From positions 338,165-394,136 of the forward strand of contig JAHLMM010000001.1 of NCBI GenBank assembly GCA_018920365.1: a stretch of 55,972 bases of DNA, read 5' to 3'. Within the stretch, counting starts at the first letter, position 1; every line of letters starts with the position of its first letter. This DNA comes from Candidatus Aenigmatarchaeota archaeon. Lineage in GTDB: Archaea; Aenigmatarchaeota; Aenigmatarchaeia; CG10238-14. The notes below the pieces were generated by a model. That model ran no database searches. It saw nothing but the letters and a program-made list of their open reading frames with translations, and was not told where the DNA came from. A program made the translations under genes and the position numbers. Below, piece after piece: positions 40,061 through 47,213 of this stretch.

Positions 40061-40240
40061 TTTGGTGTAGTTTCTCACATTTCACGAAACTACACCAAGA
40101 AACTACACCAAAACTCTTATCTAGCAAAATAGTGTTTGGTGTAGTTTGTGTAGTTTGTGTAGTTAAATTAAAATAATAATAAAATTCTGTTACGCTTGTT
40201 ACGCTTATGGCATATGTGACACTTGTGACACTTGTGACAC
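40061..40240. repeat. Iteron-like repeat cluster, candidate replication origin
   Basis: Within the 399-base gap 40050-40448, tttggtgtagttt occurs at 40061 and 40135 in one direction and its complement at 40087 and 40100, giving paired inverted repeats. gtgtagtt repeats follow at 40148 and 40157, then an AT-rich stretch (40165-40187), two gttacgctt (40189, 40198) and gtgacactt at 40216, 40225 and, partly, 40234. Repeats plus an AT-rich unwinding zone in a noncoding region of a replicon suggest an origin. The rest of the gap (40241-40448) is noncoding with no further feature I can name. Confidence 0.6.
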
Positions 40241-40448
40241 ATCATATAGAACACGCCTTAATCTCATTCAACTTGTATTACATGCTTGCCTTGGCCTGTT
40301 TTACCATGTTACCTTGCCTATTTGCCATGTATTTGCCAATTCGCTAGAAAGAGTTAACACTTTTGTTTATAGGTTGGCTATTGAGAATACGGCCAAAATC
40401 CATCATACATGGATATAAGGTGTCAAAACCATATGTTATTGATACCAA

Positions 40449-40580
40449 ATGCCTATGACATTCAGGCCTGATGATGAAGACTTGCAGAACATGGTTGTCA
40501 TAGAGAGAGCACTCAATCTGAAGACCAAGTCTGCAGTCATCAAGATGGCTTTGAAGATGGCGGCTAATCTGTTGAAGTGA
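40449..40580 (+). CDS. Ribbon-helix-helix-like protein, 43 aa
   Basis: From ATG 40449 (or 40455) to TGA 40580. 'MTFRPDDEDLQNMVVIERAL' then 'LKTKSAVIKMALKMAANLLK' has the strand, helix, TKSAVI turn and helix of RHH proteins. No clear binding site is seen before the ATG. The stop lies 4 bases before the next gene. Possibly a copy-number repressor acting on the adjacent repeats. Confidence 0.55.
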   Translation: MPMTFRPDDEDLQNMVVIERALNLKTKSAVIKMALKMAANLLK

Positions 40581-40584
40581 TGGT

Positions 40585-40920
40585 ATGTCTTATCTCTATT
40601 GTTTTGATTGCAAGGAAACAAAATACGGTAGCACCATTAAAAGATGTAGAGAAAAAAATCACAGAATAACTTTCAAAGCTATAACACAAAAATATGTGAA
40701 TGACTACAATAACATAGTTTATGAAATCATCATACCTAGTTACTTGCTAAGAATCATAGATTGGAAATGGAAAGAGATTCAAGACAATATACAACTGATT
40801 TTTGACCTAAAAAATGACATAATAATCGTAAAGAAAATTAATTTGCTGCAAGGTTTGGATAAGAAATTTCTCAATTATGTGAGACTTATTAGAGAGCAAC
40901 AAGGTAATACTTCTATTTAA
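40585..40920 (+). CDS. Zinc-knuckle protein, 111 aa
   Basis: N-terminal 'YLYCFDCKETKYGSTIKRCR' followed by EKNH gives a possible C-x2-C-x11-C-x4-H zinc site. The rest is alpha/beta and charged with 'LRIIDWKWKEIQDNIQLIFD'. The family is not recognised. It follows the RHH gene closely and precedes the two-TM gene, so the three may form one rightward unit. Confidence 0.5.
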   Translation: MSYLYCFDCKETKYGSTIKRCREKNHRITFKAITQKYVNDYNNIVYEIIIPSYLLRIIDWKWKEIQDNIQLIFDLKNDIIIVKKINLLQGLDKKFLNYVRLIREQQGNTSI

Positions 40921-40959
40921 GCATGTGCCCTGTATTAATTATTTGGGGGTGACAAAAAA

Positions 40960-41193
40960 TTGTTCTTAGGCTTAAGCCGTAAAGGCATAACAGGCATAGT
41001 GAGTGCAGCAGTAGGCTTAATAGTGCTCATAGTCATAATAACCTCAGTAGTCATGCCTCAACTGAAGACAGCAAACACATCAGGCTTCTCAGCAGGAGAA
41101 TTGCAGATTTGGAATACACTAGGTATATTCGTGATATTAGCAGTGTTAATCGCAGTTGTCTATGGATTCTTCGGTGGCGGCGTTAAAAGATAG
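40960..41193 (+). CDS. Small protein with two membrane segments, candidate virion/pilin-like protein
   Basis: A 77-residue protein from a TTG start at 40960, preceded by GGGGGTGA. It begins 'FLGLSRKGITGIVSAAVG', with one hydrophobic segment at about 12-33, a short polar turn with 'KTANTSGFSAGELQIWNT', and a second segment at about 54-71, ending GGGVKR. The length and hydrophobic-turn-hydrophobic layout resemble the capsid proteins of spindle-shaped archaeal viruses. It could equally be a plasmid membrane or pilin-like protein. After it, 41194-41212 separates it from the integrase. Confidence 0.5.
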   Translation: MFLGLSRKGITGIVSAAVGLIVLIVIITSVVMPQLKTANTSGFSAGELQIWNTLGIFVILAVLIAVVYGFFGGGVKR

Positions 41194-41212
41194 CTAAAAA
41201 CATCATCGGTTG

Positions 41213-42466
41213 CTACTGGCCTTTTTTTGTTTTTTTATAATTTTCTAACATGAGCAAAGGTATCCTCTCATCGCTGTTGATTATGTCCAATATCTCTTTC
41301 TGCACTCTCTCAAGCTCTTCTAACCTCTGCAACAATGTTTTTTCTTTTGATTCTCTAATCTCTTGCAACCTTCTCAAGCCGTTCTCAGAAACAGGATTAT
41401 TGCATCTCATGCAAAAATCTGAATCAAAACTGTTCTCATAACCGCACACTAGACATCTCTTGATCATCGTAGGATTCGTCTCGCTCTCTTTCTTGACTAA
41501 ACCAAAACTTTCCAATATTCGCATGTTCACATCATTTTGAGTCAAATGCGAATATATGTTAAGCATCTTGCTATCATTGCTCCAACCATACCTTTTTTTC
41601 AGTTGCTGGTCTGTCAGGATTTTGCTATAGTATGTGACCGAGCTATGCCTGAACAGATGTGGATATATCCTCTTTTGCAAGGCTGCTCTCTTGCATATCT
41701 TTTTCAATTGCCTGACAAATGCATCATAAGTCAACCTTTGATGTCGGTTTTTCTTTGAGTATGTTAGCCATAAAGGATAATCTGGTCTATCTCTGTAAGG
41801 GTGTTGTGACAAATATTCTTTCAGTAAAGGTACGCTCTCGACAAGCATTATCTCTCTCTGACCGGTCTTACCCATCACACTTATCACGCATATTGTGGCC
41901 TTGCCTTGCGGTGTATCTATCTGCTCAAAGTATATGTCATTCAGGTTCATGTTCAATATCTCGCTTATCCTTGCGCCTGATTCAAATAGAGCAATGAGTA
42001 ATGCCTTGTCTCTAGAATTGTCGCATCTGCTTATCATCTTGGTCAACTCATCTTTCGTTATGATGTCGTTTGATTTTAATTTCTTCAACTTGCTCTTGTC
42101 CACGCTTACTTTCAACCAAGACACGATGTCAGGATATTTTTTATCGTTCCAATTATAACCGCTCAACACTTGAAAGAATTTTCTTAAAGTCAGTAATGCT
42201 AGAGCTTTTGTCCACTCGCTATATCTGTTGTTGCTGTTGACCCACACAGCGAAAGCATTCACATCATCTTTTGTCCATTGGCTGAAAGGTTTTTTGACAA
42301 CATTTTTCATTAGCTTCAGATTTCGCAAATAGATGTTGACCCTGCTATATGTCAACTTGTTGGCTAAAGCTTTTTCAAAAAATTGCTTGACATAAACATA
42401 ATCATATGGATAATGCACTTTGAAAAAATCCAAATAGATAAAGCATTGTCTTGTCTTGATATCCAT
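41213..42466 (-). CDS. Tyrosine recombinase (integrase) with C-terminal zinc ribbon
   Basis: A 417-residue integrase. The N-terminal SAM-like domain spans about 1-120 and the catalytic domain about 135-325. Catalytic residues are Arg166 (GARISEIL), Lys200 (MGKTGQRE), His270 and Arg273 (HLFRH), Trp295 (GWSND) and nucleophile Tyr305 (NIYSHL). A zinc ribbon 'CLVCGYENSFDSDFCMRC' (338-355) and a coiled coil (to about 400) follow. It drives insertion of the element at the tRNA-Thr end, 64 bases away. The gene is complete, so excision may still be possible. Confidence 0.93.
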   Translation of the reverse strand: MDIKTRQCFIYLDFFKVHYPYDYVYVKQFFEKALANKLTYSRVNIYLRNLKLMKNVVKKPFSQWTKDDVNAFAVWVNSNNRYSEWTKALALLTLRKFFQVLSGYNWNDKKYPDIVSWLKVSVDKSKLKKLKSNDIITKDELTKMISRCDNSRDKALLIALFESGARISEILNMNLNDIYFEQIDTPQGKATICVISVMGKTGQREIMLVESVPLLKEYLSQHPYRDRPDYPLWLTYSKKNRHQRLTYDAFVRQLKKICKRAALQKRIYPHLFRHSSVTYYSKILTDQQLKKRYGWSNDSKMLNIYSHLTQNDVNMRILESFGLVKKESETNPTMIKRCLVCGYENSFDSDFCMRCNNPVSENGLRRLQEIRESKEKTLLQRLEELERVQKEILDIINSDERIPLLMLENYKKTKKGQ

Positions 42467-42529
42467 AATCTAACCTTGCATGGCTCAGCTTAAATCTATG
42501 TATGTTAAGGATATGGAATAAATTTTTTT

Positions 42530-42542
42530 AGCCTCGGATGGG
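42530..42542 (+). repeat. Right attachment-site repeat (attR), tRNA-Thr 3' end
   Basis: agcctcggatggg: on the minus strand this is the T-stem 3' strand, the acceptor 3' strand and discriminator of tRNA-Thr. It is identical to 35134-35146. Confidence 0.85.
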
Positions 42543-42636
42543 AGTTGAACCCATAACCTACTGATCTCTTGCAGTCATTCTTGCGTCCTAAGATCAGATA
42601 CAAGTCAGTTGCTCTGCCAGGTTGAGCTACCGAGGC
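42530..42636 (-). tRNA. tRNA-Thr(TGT) with a 33-nt intron
   Basis: Minus strand: acceptor GCCTCGG/CCGAGGC, D-arm GCTCAACCTGGCAGAGC, anticodon stem ACTGA/TCAGT, loop CT-TGT-A, then a 33-nt intron after position 37 (about 42555-42587) and A38. T-arm ATGGG/CCCAT. Discriminator T (U73) fits archaeal tRNA-Thr. Mature length 74. Its 3' end is the integration site of the element. Confidence 0.93.
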
Positions 42637-42740
42637 TTCTATTTTATAGATATTTTATTTATTTTTTATGAGAGCAAATATTATTAACTTTTTCATTGTA
42701 ATAGTTAAATCTTTTACTCTCATTTTTATTTTAGATAATC

Positions 42741-44150
42741 ATGAAATTTAAATTTTTAATATATTTGCTTTTGCCGTTAATTATATCTAGTGCTTATGCT
42801 AAGGATTATGATTCTACATCGTCAATCTATCCAAGAGAGATTATAGTAAGTCAATGTGGAATAGCGACTTTTGACATAACTTTAACAAATGCTGGTGAAA
42901 AGGAAGATACGTTTTATACATTAGTAGAAGGTATACCAGAAGGATGGTATGATTTAAGTCATGATTATATAGAATTGCAGCCAAAACAGGCAAAAACAGT
43001 ATATCTTTTCATAACAGCCAATTGCTTTGAACAACCTAAAAATTATACAGGCAAGATTTCTTTCCTAGGAAACTCAGAAACATTTTCCGAATTCAAAATG
43101 AATGTTGTTTCAGATCATAGTTTAGAGTTGCTATCAAGACCCAAGCCTTCATGCTTATGTGAAGAAACAGAAACAACGTTTATCTTGAGAAATACAGGAA
43201 AATATGATGAAAAGGTAAAATTATATGCTAAAGGTGGATATTTGGAACAAGATGTTTTTGATGTTAAATCAGGTCAGGAGATTGAATTCAAAGTTAGGCT
43301 TGACAAGGCATGTGATTTTGATGAAAAGGATTATATAATTGAAATTTCAGCAGAATCTTTGTCCAGCTATGCCAAAGTCAAAAGCAATTTCCCAATTCAA
43401 AGAGATAAATGTTATGATTTTAAAATTGAATATAACAATGAAAGTTCTATATGTATAAATGAGAAAGCAACATTTTCTGTCACACTACATAACACAGGCA
43501 CAAAAGATGACGAATATATTCTTTCAATGGACGCTTTGGATATATTAGAAAAAATAAATGTTTCTGCAAATCAAACTAAAACATTTAATCTAGTTTTTGA
43601 GCCAGATGAAGTAGGTATTATAGATCTAGGATTTTCTGTTAAATCTAATACAAAGGAGGAAAAAGGAACAATAAGATTTAATGTGGAAAAATGTTATGGC
43701 GTTGATTTGATAGCTAATGAAACACAAATAAACATTTTACTTGGAGAGGGTAAGTTGGTAAAAGCAAAGCTTGTAAATACAGGCACAAGAGATGATACTT
43801 TCAAAATAGTTTCAGATGTTAAATGGGTATCATTGAGACCTGAACAAGTATTGATAAAAGGAATGAAGACAGAAGATATATTCATATATTACAGCCCTGA
43901 ATATAACCAAATCGGTGAATTTCAAACAAGTATCAAAGCATATTCAAACAATTCGTTCGATGAAGAGAAAATTAATGTAAAAGTTTCAAGTGAACCTGTT
44001 GCAGTTCAACCTGAAGATACAACTCAAGTAACAACAACTACTGAAATTAAAGAATCACAAACAAACAAAACTTTGATTGCATTAATAGTCGGTTTGCTTT
44101 TAACTTTTGTCATATTTGGATTGATATACATGTTTGTAATGAGGGATTGA
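42741..44150 (+). CDS. Secreted membrane-anchored protein with Ig-like repeats
   Basis: A 469-residue protein with a signal peptide (about 1-20), several repeated beta-sandwich domains of about 95 residues and a C-terminal membrane segment (about 444-465). Repeats are marked by 'NAGEKEDTFYTL', 'NTGKYDEKVKL', 'NTGTKDDEYIL' and 'NTGTRDDTFKI', as in NPCBM-associated/CARDB-like domains of archaeal surface proteins. A Thr/Gln-rich linker precedes the anchor, and several N-x-S/T sites suggest glycosylation. Likely an envelope or adhesion protein. It opens a three-gene operon. Confidence 0.8.
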   Translation: MKFKFLIYLLLPLIISSAYAKDYDSTSSIYPREIIVSQCGIATFDITLTNAGEKEDTFYTLVEGIPEGWYDLSHDYIELQPKQAKTVYLFITANCFEQPKNYTGKISFLGNSETFSEFKMNVVSDHSLELLSRPKPSCLCEETETTFILRNTGKYDEKVKLYAKGGYLEQDVFDVKSGQEIEFKVRLDKACDFDEKDYIIEISAESLSSYAKVKSNFPIQRDKCYDFKIEYNNESSICINEKATFSVTLHNTGTKDDEYILSMDALDILEKINVSANQTKTFNLVFEPDEVGIIDLGFSVKSNTKEEKGTIRFNVEKCYGVDLIANETQINILLGEGKLVKAKLVNTGTRDDTFKIVSDVKWVSLRPEQVLIKGMKTEDIFIYYSPEYNQIGEFQTSIKAYSNNSFDEEKINVKVSSEPVAVQPEDTTQVTTTTEIKESQTNKTLIALIVGLLLTFVIFGLIYMFVMRD

Positions 44151-44151
44151 A

Positions 44152-44310
44152 ATGGAGATAGAATTGTTGTTGATAGCCAATTTCTTACTTTTTTTAGCAA
44201 TAGCACTTGAAGCTAAAATAAGATCAAAGACAGGGTATTTTATTGTTTTAACAGGAATGTTGATAGGCATAATTGATCTTGTTTTTGTTTTATTGTCAAT
44301 TTTAAGGTGA
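44152..44310 (+). CDS. Small protein with two membrane helices, 52 aa
   Basis: ATG 44152 to TGA 44310, 1 base after the preceding stop. Two hydrophobic segments ('ELLLIANFLLFLAIALEAKI' and 'FIVLTGMLIGIIDLVFVLLS') form a hairpin with a short basic loop. It sits between two surface-protein genes and may help anchor or assemble them. Family not recognised. Confidence 0.6.
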   Translation: MEIELLLIANFLLFLAIALEAKIRSKTGYFIVLTGMLIGIIDLVFVLLSILR

Positions 44311-44314
44311 AGAC

Positions 44315-44713
44315 ATGAGCAAAAAACAAATAGTATGGATTTTGATAATATTATCATTCATAATAGCATTTTTGTCACTCGTTTTAGCAATTTATAATTT
44401 TGTTGGAAAAAAAATCGTGTGCAACAGCTATGCGTCCATAATTGTTTTGGACGATAGTGCAACAGCACAAGTAGGCTTTGGCACTCTTGTTAAAGGTAAA
44501 ATTACAAATGTTGGAGGAGATGATGAATACAAAACTGAAACAGGCGAAAGCTGGGCAATAATAAAACCTGAAAGATTCAGGTTGAAGACAAATGAAACGG
44601 CTGAAATATATGTTTATATAAGTCCTATACAAAAAGGAGAATTTGATTTGCCTGTGAAAATTTATTCTTTTTGCCAGTCATATGATTATAAAATTAAGGT
44701 AAATTCTGTTTGA
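44315..44713 (+). CDS. Membrane-anchored protein with a single Ig-like domain
   Basis: A 132-residue protein with an N-terminal membrane helix (about 8-30) and an external beta domain. 'NVGGDDEYKTETGESW' and 'RLKTNETAEIYVYISP' resemble the repeats of the 469-residue protein two genes upstream, so the two may share ancestry and a complex. It converges with the photolyase gene (20-base overlap). Confidence 0.65.
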   Translation: MSKKQIVWILIILSFIIAFLSLVLAIYNFVGKKIVCNSYASIIVLDDSATAQVGFGTLVKGKITNVGGDDEYKTETGESWAIIKPERFRLKTNETAEIYVYISPIQKGEFDLPVKIYSFCQSYDYKIKVNSV

Positions 44714-46028
44714 ATATTTTCAATGTTTTTTTGACAGAATCTTTATAATCTACTATCGGATTTGGATAATTTTTGTCGTTCAAATGATTATTTTCTATGC
44801 TATGTATTTGTTGTGAAGAATACTTGAAAAGTTCAGGTATCCATTTTTTTATATAAATGCAGTTAGGATCAAATTTTCTTTGCTGCAACCATGGATTGAA
44901 AACCCTGAAGAAGGGTTGACTGTCACAGCCTGTTGAAGCTATCCATTGCCAATTTCCATTATTAACAGAAGGATCATAATCTATGAGTTTTGATGCAAAA
45001 TATCTTTCACCCAATCTCCAATTTATTCCCAAAACTTTTACAAGAAAAGATGAAGTTATCATTCTTACTCTGTTGTGCATGAAACCTGTTTGGTTTAATT
45101 CTCTCATTCCAGCATCCACTATAGGAAATCCAGTTTTGCCTTCACACCATAATTTGAACTTTTGTTTATCGTCATTCCATTTTATATTTCTGTATTTTTC
45201 TTTGAATGATGATTTGAATACATGAGGAAAATGATAGCCAATGTGAATAAAGAAATCTCTCCAATATAATTCATTTATTAATTGCTCATCACCATTTTCC
45301 TTAAAAGTATAGTAAACTTCTCTTATAGACACTGTTCCAAACCTGTTGTGTGGAGATAATTTCGTTGTTTCTTTTGATGCAAAGTTTCTAGTTTCTTTGT
45401 ATTTAATATATTTGGATTTTTTCAAAAGTTGAATTGCATTTTGTCTACCGCCTTTTATAGCAGTGTGTCCCTTGAATTTATTTAGAAAACTGATTTCAAT
45501 TTCACCTATATTTTCATTAAAATAATTTTGAAAATTATTTTTTTCAGGATATTTTACTTTAAGTTTTTTTGATTTTCTCAAAAAGTGAAAAAATATTGTG
45601 TAAGGCTTACCATCATCTTTAACAACATCTTCTGGTTCATTTAACAATAAATCAGGGTGTTGAAAAAATTTTACATTGTTTTTTATACAAATTTGTCTGA
45701 TTTTTTCATCTCTGGATTTTGAGTATGGTGTGTAATCTCTGTTAACAGATATTGTTTCTACACCTATATCTATAAGTTTTTTAATTACATTTTCTGGATA
45801 ATCGTAAAACAAATATAGTTTTGATGATTTTGAGTTCAGATTTTGGTTTAAATCTATTAGGCAATCGATCATAAATGAAAAAGAATTTGTTTTATCTCTT
45901 AATTTTAATATATTTTTATCCAAAATAAATATAGGCAGAACTTTTTTGTAGTTTTTCAAACAGTAAATAAGAGATGTGTTATCTTCAATTCTCAAATCCC
46001 TTCTAAATATATGTGCGCACAAACCCAT
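44694..46028 (-). CDS. phr: Deoxyribodipyrimidine photolyase
   Basis: A 444-residue photolyase/cryptochrome family protein: N-terminal alpha/beta antenna domain ('AHIFRRDLRIEDNTSLIYCL') and C-terminal FAD domain. Family marks are 'KLSPHNRFGTVSIREV', 'NELYWRDFFIHIGYHFP', 'WCEGKTGFPIVDAGMREL' and 'DPSVNNGNWQWIASTGCDSQ'. The last contains the Trp/Asn pattern of CPD photolyases. It repairs UV-made pyrimidine dimers with blue light, which implies that the cell, or its host, meets light. Confidence 0.92.
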   Translation of the reverse strand: MGLCAHIFRRDLRIEDNTSLIYCLKNYKKVLPIFILDKNILKLRDKTNSFSFMIDCLIDLNQNLNSKSSKLYLFYDYPENVIKKLIDIGVETISVNRDYTPYSKSRDEKIRQICIKNNVKFFQHPDLLLNEPEDVVKDDGKPYTIFFHFLRKSKKLKVKYPEKNNFQNYFNENIGEIEISFLNKFKGHTAIKGGRQNAIQLLKKSKYIKYKETRNFASKETTKLSPHNRFGTVSIREVYYTFKENGDEQLINELYWRDFFIHIGYHFPHVFKSSFKEKYRNIKWNDDKQKFKLWCEGKTGFPIVDAGMRELNQTGFMHNRVRMITSSFLVKVLGINWRLGERYFASKLIDYDPSVNNGNWQWIASTGCDSQPFFRVFNPWLQQRKFDPNCIYIKKWIPELFKYSSQQIHSIENNHLNDKNYPNPIVDYKDSVKKTLKIFKQNLP

Positions 46029-46071
46029 TCAAACACTCAATTAATAATTTAAACTAGAAATAATATATAGA

Positions 46072-46704
46072 ATGCTTATGCTTATACCGATAGATCAAAT
46101 AATTTTGAGAATTGTTTTAGCATTTATTCTATCTTTAATATTTGGTTTAGAAAGACAATTCAAGAAAAAACCTGTTGGTGTAGGTACATTTACATTTGTT
46201 GCAACAGGATCATGTATACTTACAATACTTGCTTATATTGTTTCAGATACCCCTCATGTTATAATAGGACCGATAATAACAGGTATAGGTTTTTTGGGTG
46301 CAGGTGCTCTTATAAGGCAAGATAGAAAAGTTCATGGTGCAACAACTGCAGCAAGCATATGGGGGTTTGCAGCTTTAGGTATAGTCATAGGTTCAGGCAT
46401 CATATATCTTGGTTTAATATTCTATGCTTTTATAATGATAATAGTTTTTCTTGACTCATTTTTTGAAAGACATTCTTTCGGTCCGTATTCTAAATATTTG
46501 ACTGTTACTTTGACTAATTTGGAATGTTTTAAGGGCGTGAAAGCAAATTTACCAAGAAACACAAAGGTGCAGAATTTCAATTTTGACAAATCAAAAAATG
46601 AATATGTTTTTTCATTCATACTAAACGCAAAAAGTGAAGAGTTAAGCAAAATACCGAATAAAATTCTAAATATAGACGGTGTCAAAACATTAAAGTTAGA
46701 ATAG
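46072..46704 (+). CDS. MgtC/SapB-family membrane protein
   Basis: A 210-residue protein: four to five membrane segments (about 8-135) with the MgtC signature 'GLERQFKKKPVGVGTFTFVA', 'GIGFLGAGALIRQDRKVHG' and 'TTAASIWGFAALGIVIGSG', then a C-terminal ACT-like domain of about 75 residues. Family members act in magnesium homeostasis or stress adaptation, with the mechanism unsettled. Confidence 0.88.
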   Translation: MLMLIPIDQIILRIVLAFILSLIFGLERQFKKKPVGVGTFTFVATGSCILTILAYIVSDTPHVIIGPIITGIGFLGAGALIRQDRKVHGATTAASIWGFAALGIVIGSGIIYLGLIFYAFIMIIVFLDSFFERHSFGPYSKYLTVTLTNLECFKGVKANLPRNTKVQNFNFDKSKNEYVFSFILNAKSEELSKIPNKILNIDGVKTLKLE

Positions 46705-46763
46705 TTCGAATAAAACCGAACAAAAAGCAAATTATTTTAAATTCTCTTGTATTTGATTATAAT

Positions 46764-47213
46764 ATGAGAAATGAAAGACTAGTTAAGGTAATGTCTTCAG
46801 AAACAAAACTTGAAATAATAAAGTTGTTGTCAAAGAGACAGATGACACCCACAGATATAAGCAGAGTTATGAAAAAAGGCAAATCAACTATTTCTGAACA
46901 TTTGGACGAATTAACAAAATTAAACATTGTGAATAAGATAGAGCAGCCAGGTAAAAAATTTGTGTTTTATTCTTTAACAAAAGATGGACATAGATTGCTC
47001 GCAGCAAAACCAAAAATTGAAAATTATATAATGTATGGATCATTTCTTTCAATTTTAGCGGGTGTTATGTTGATATCAAGAAATAGTCAAAGACTTTATG
47101 CAGTTTCAGAATCAGCTAGAGCAGTGAATCAGAATTATATTCCATTTTTGTTTATAGCAGTTGGATTGTTCGGGCTAGCATATGCTCTAATAAAAAGAGG
47201 TCGTTTAATATGA
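46764..47213 (+). CDS. Membrane-bound winged-helix (ArsR-like) regulator
   Basis: A 149-residue protein with an N-terminal winged helix ('SSETKLEIIKLLSKRQMTPT', 'GKSTISEHLDELTKLNIVNK', 'FVFYSLTKDGHRLL'; about 10-75). Two membrane segments follow (about 88-103 and 127-143), with a short external loop. It is a one-component type regulator that may sense an envelope signal. Its stop overlaps the start of the beta-propeller gene by 4 bases, tying the two together. Confidence 0.8.
   Translation: MRNERLVKVMSSETKLEIIKLLSKRQMTPTDISRVMKKGKSTISEHLDELTKLNIVNKIEQPGKKFVFYSLTKDGHRLLAAKPKIENYIMYGSFLSILAGVMLISRNSQRLYAVSESARAVNQNYIPFLFIAVGLFGLAYALIKRGRLI

Larger units (their letters stand above)
35134..42542. 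mobile_element. Integrated plasmid/provirus-like element in tRNA-Thr
   Basis: Two copies of agcctcggatggg (35134-35146 and 42530-42542) flank 7.4 kb; the right copy is the 3' end of tRNA-Thr(TGT). Just inside the right border is a tyrosine integrase. Inside are an MCM-like AAA+ protein, a GINS B-domain protein, a RHH/HerA-like ATPase, small zinc-finger and RHH proteins, a repeat-rich noncoding region and a two-TM protein. All genes from 35305 to 39396 run leftward; those from 39522 to 41193 run rightward; the integrase opposes them. The integrase gene is intact and lies outside the att core, unlike the split SSV-type integrases. The period, one repeat start to the next, is 7396 bp. Confidence 0.85.

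Noticed and set aside
40050-40448. CRISPR array in the repeat-rich gap
   Set aside because: The repeats are short, in both orientations and irregularly spaced, with no unique spacers.
41213-42466. SSV-type integrase split by integration
   Set aside because: The gene is complete with all catalytic residues and the att core is outside it.
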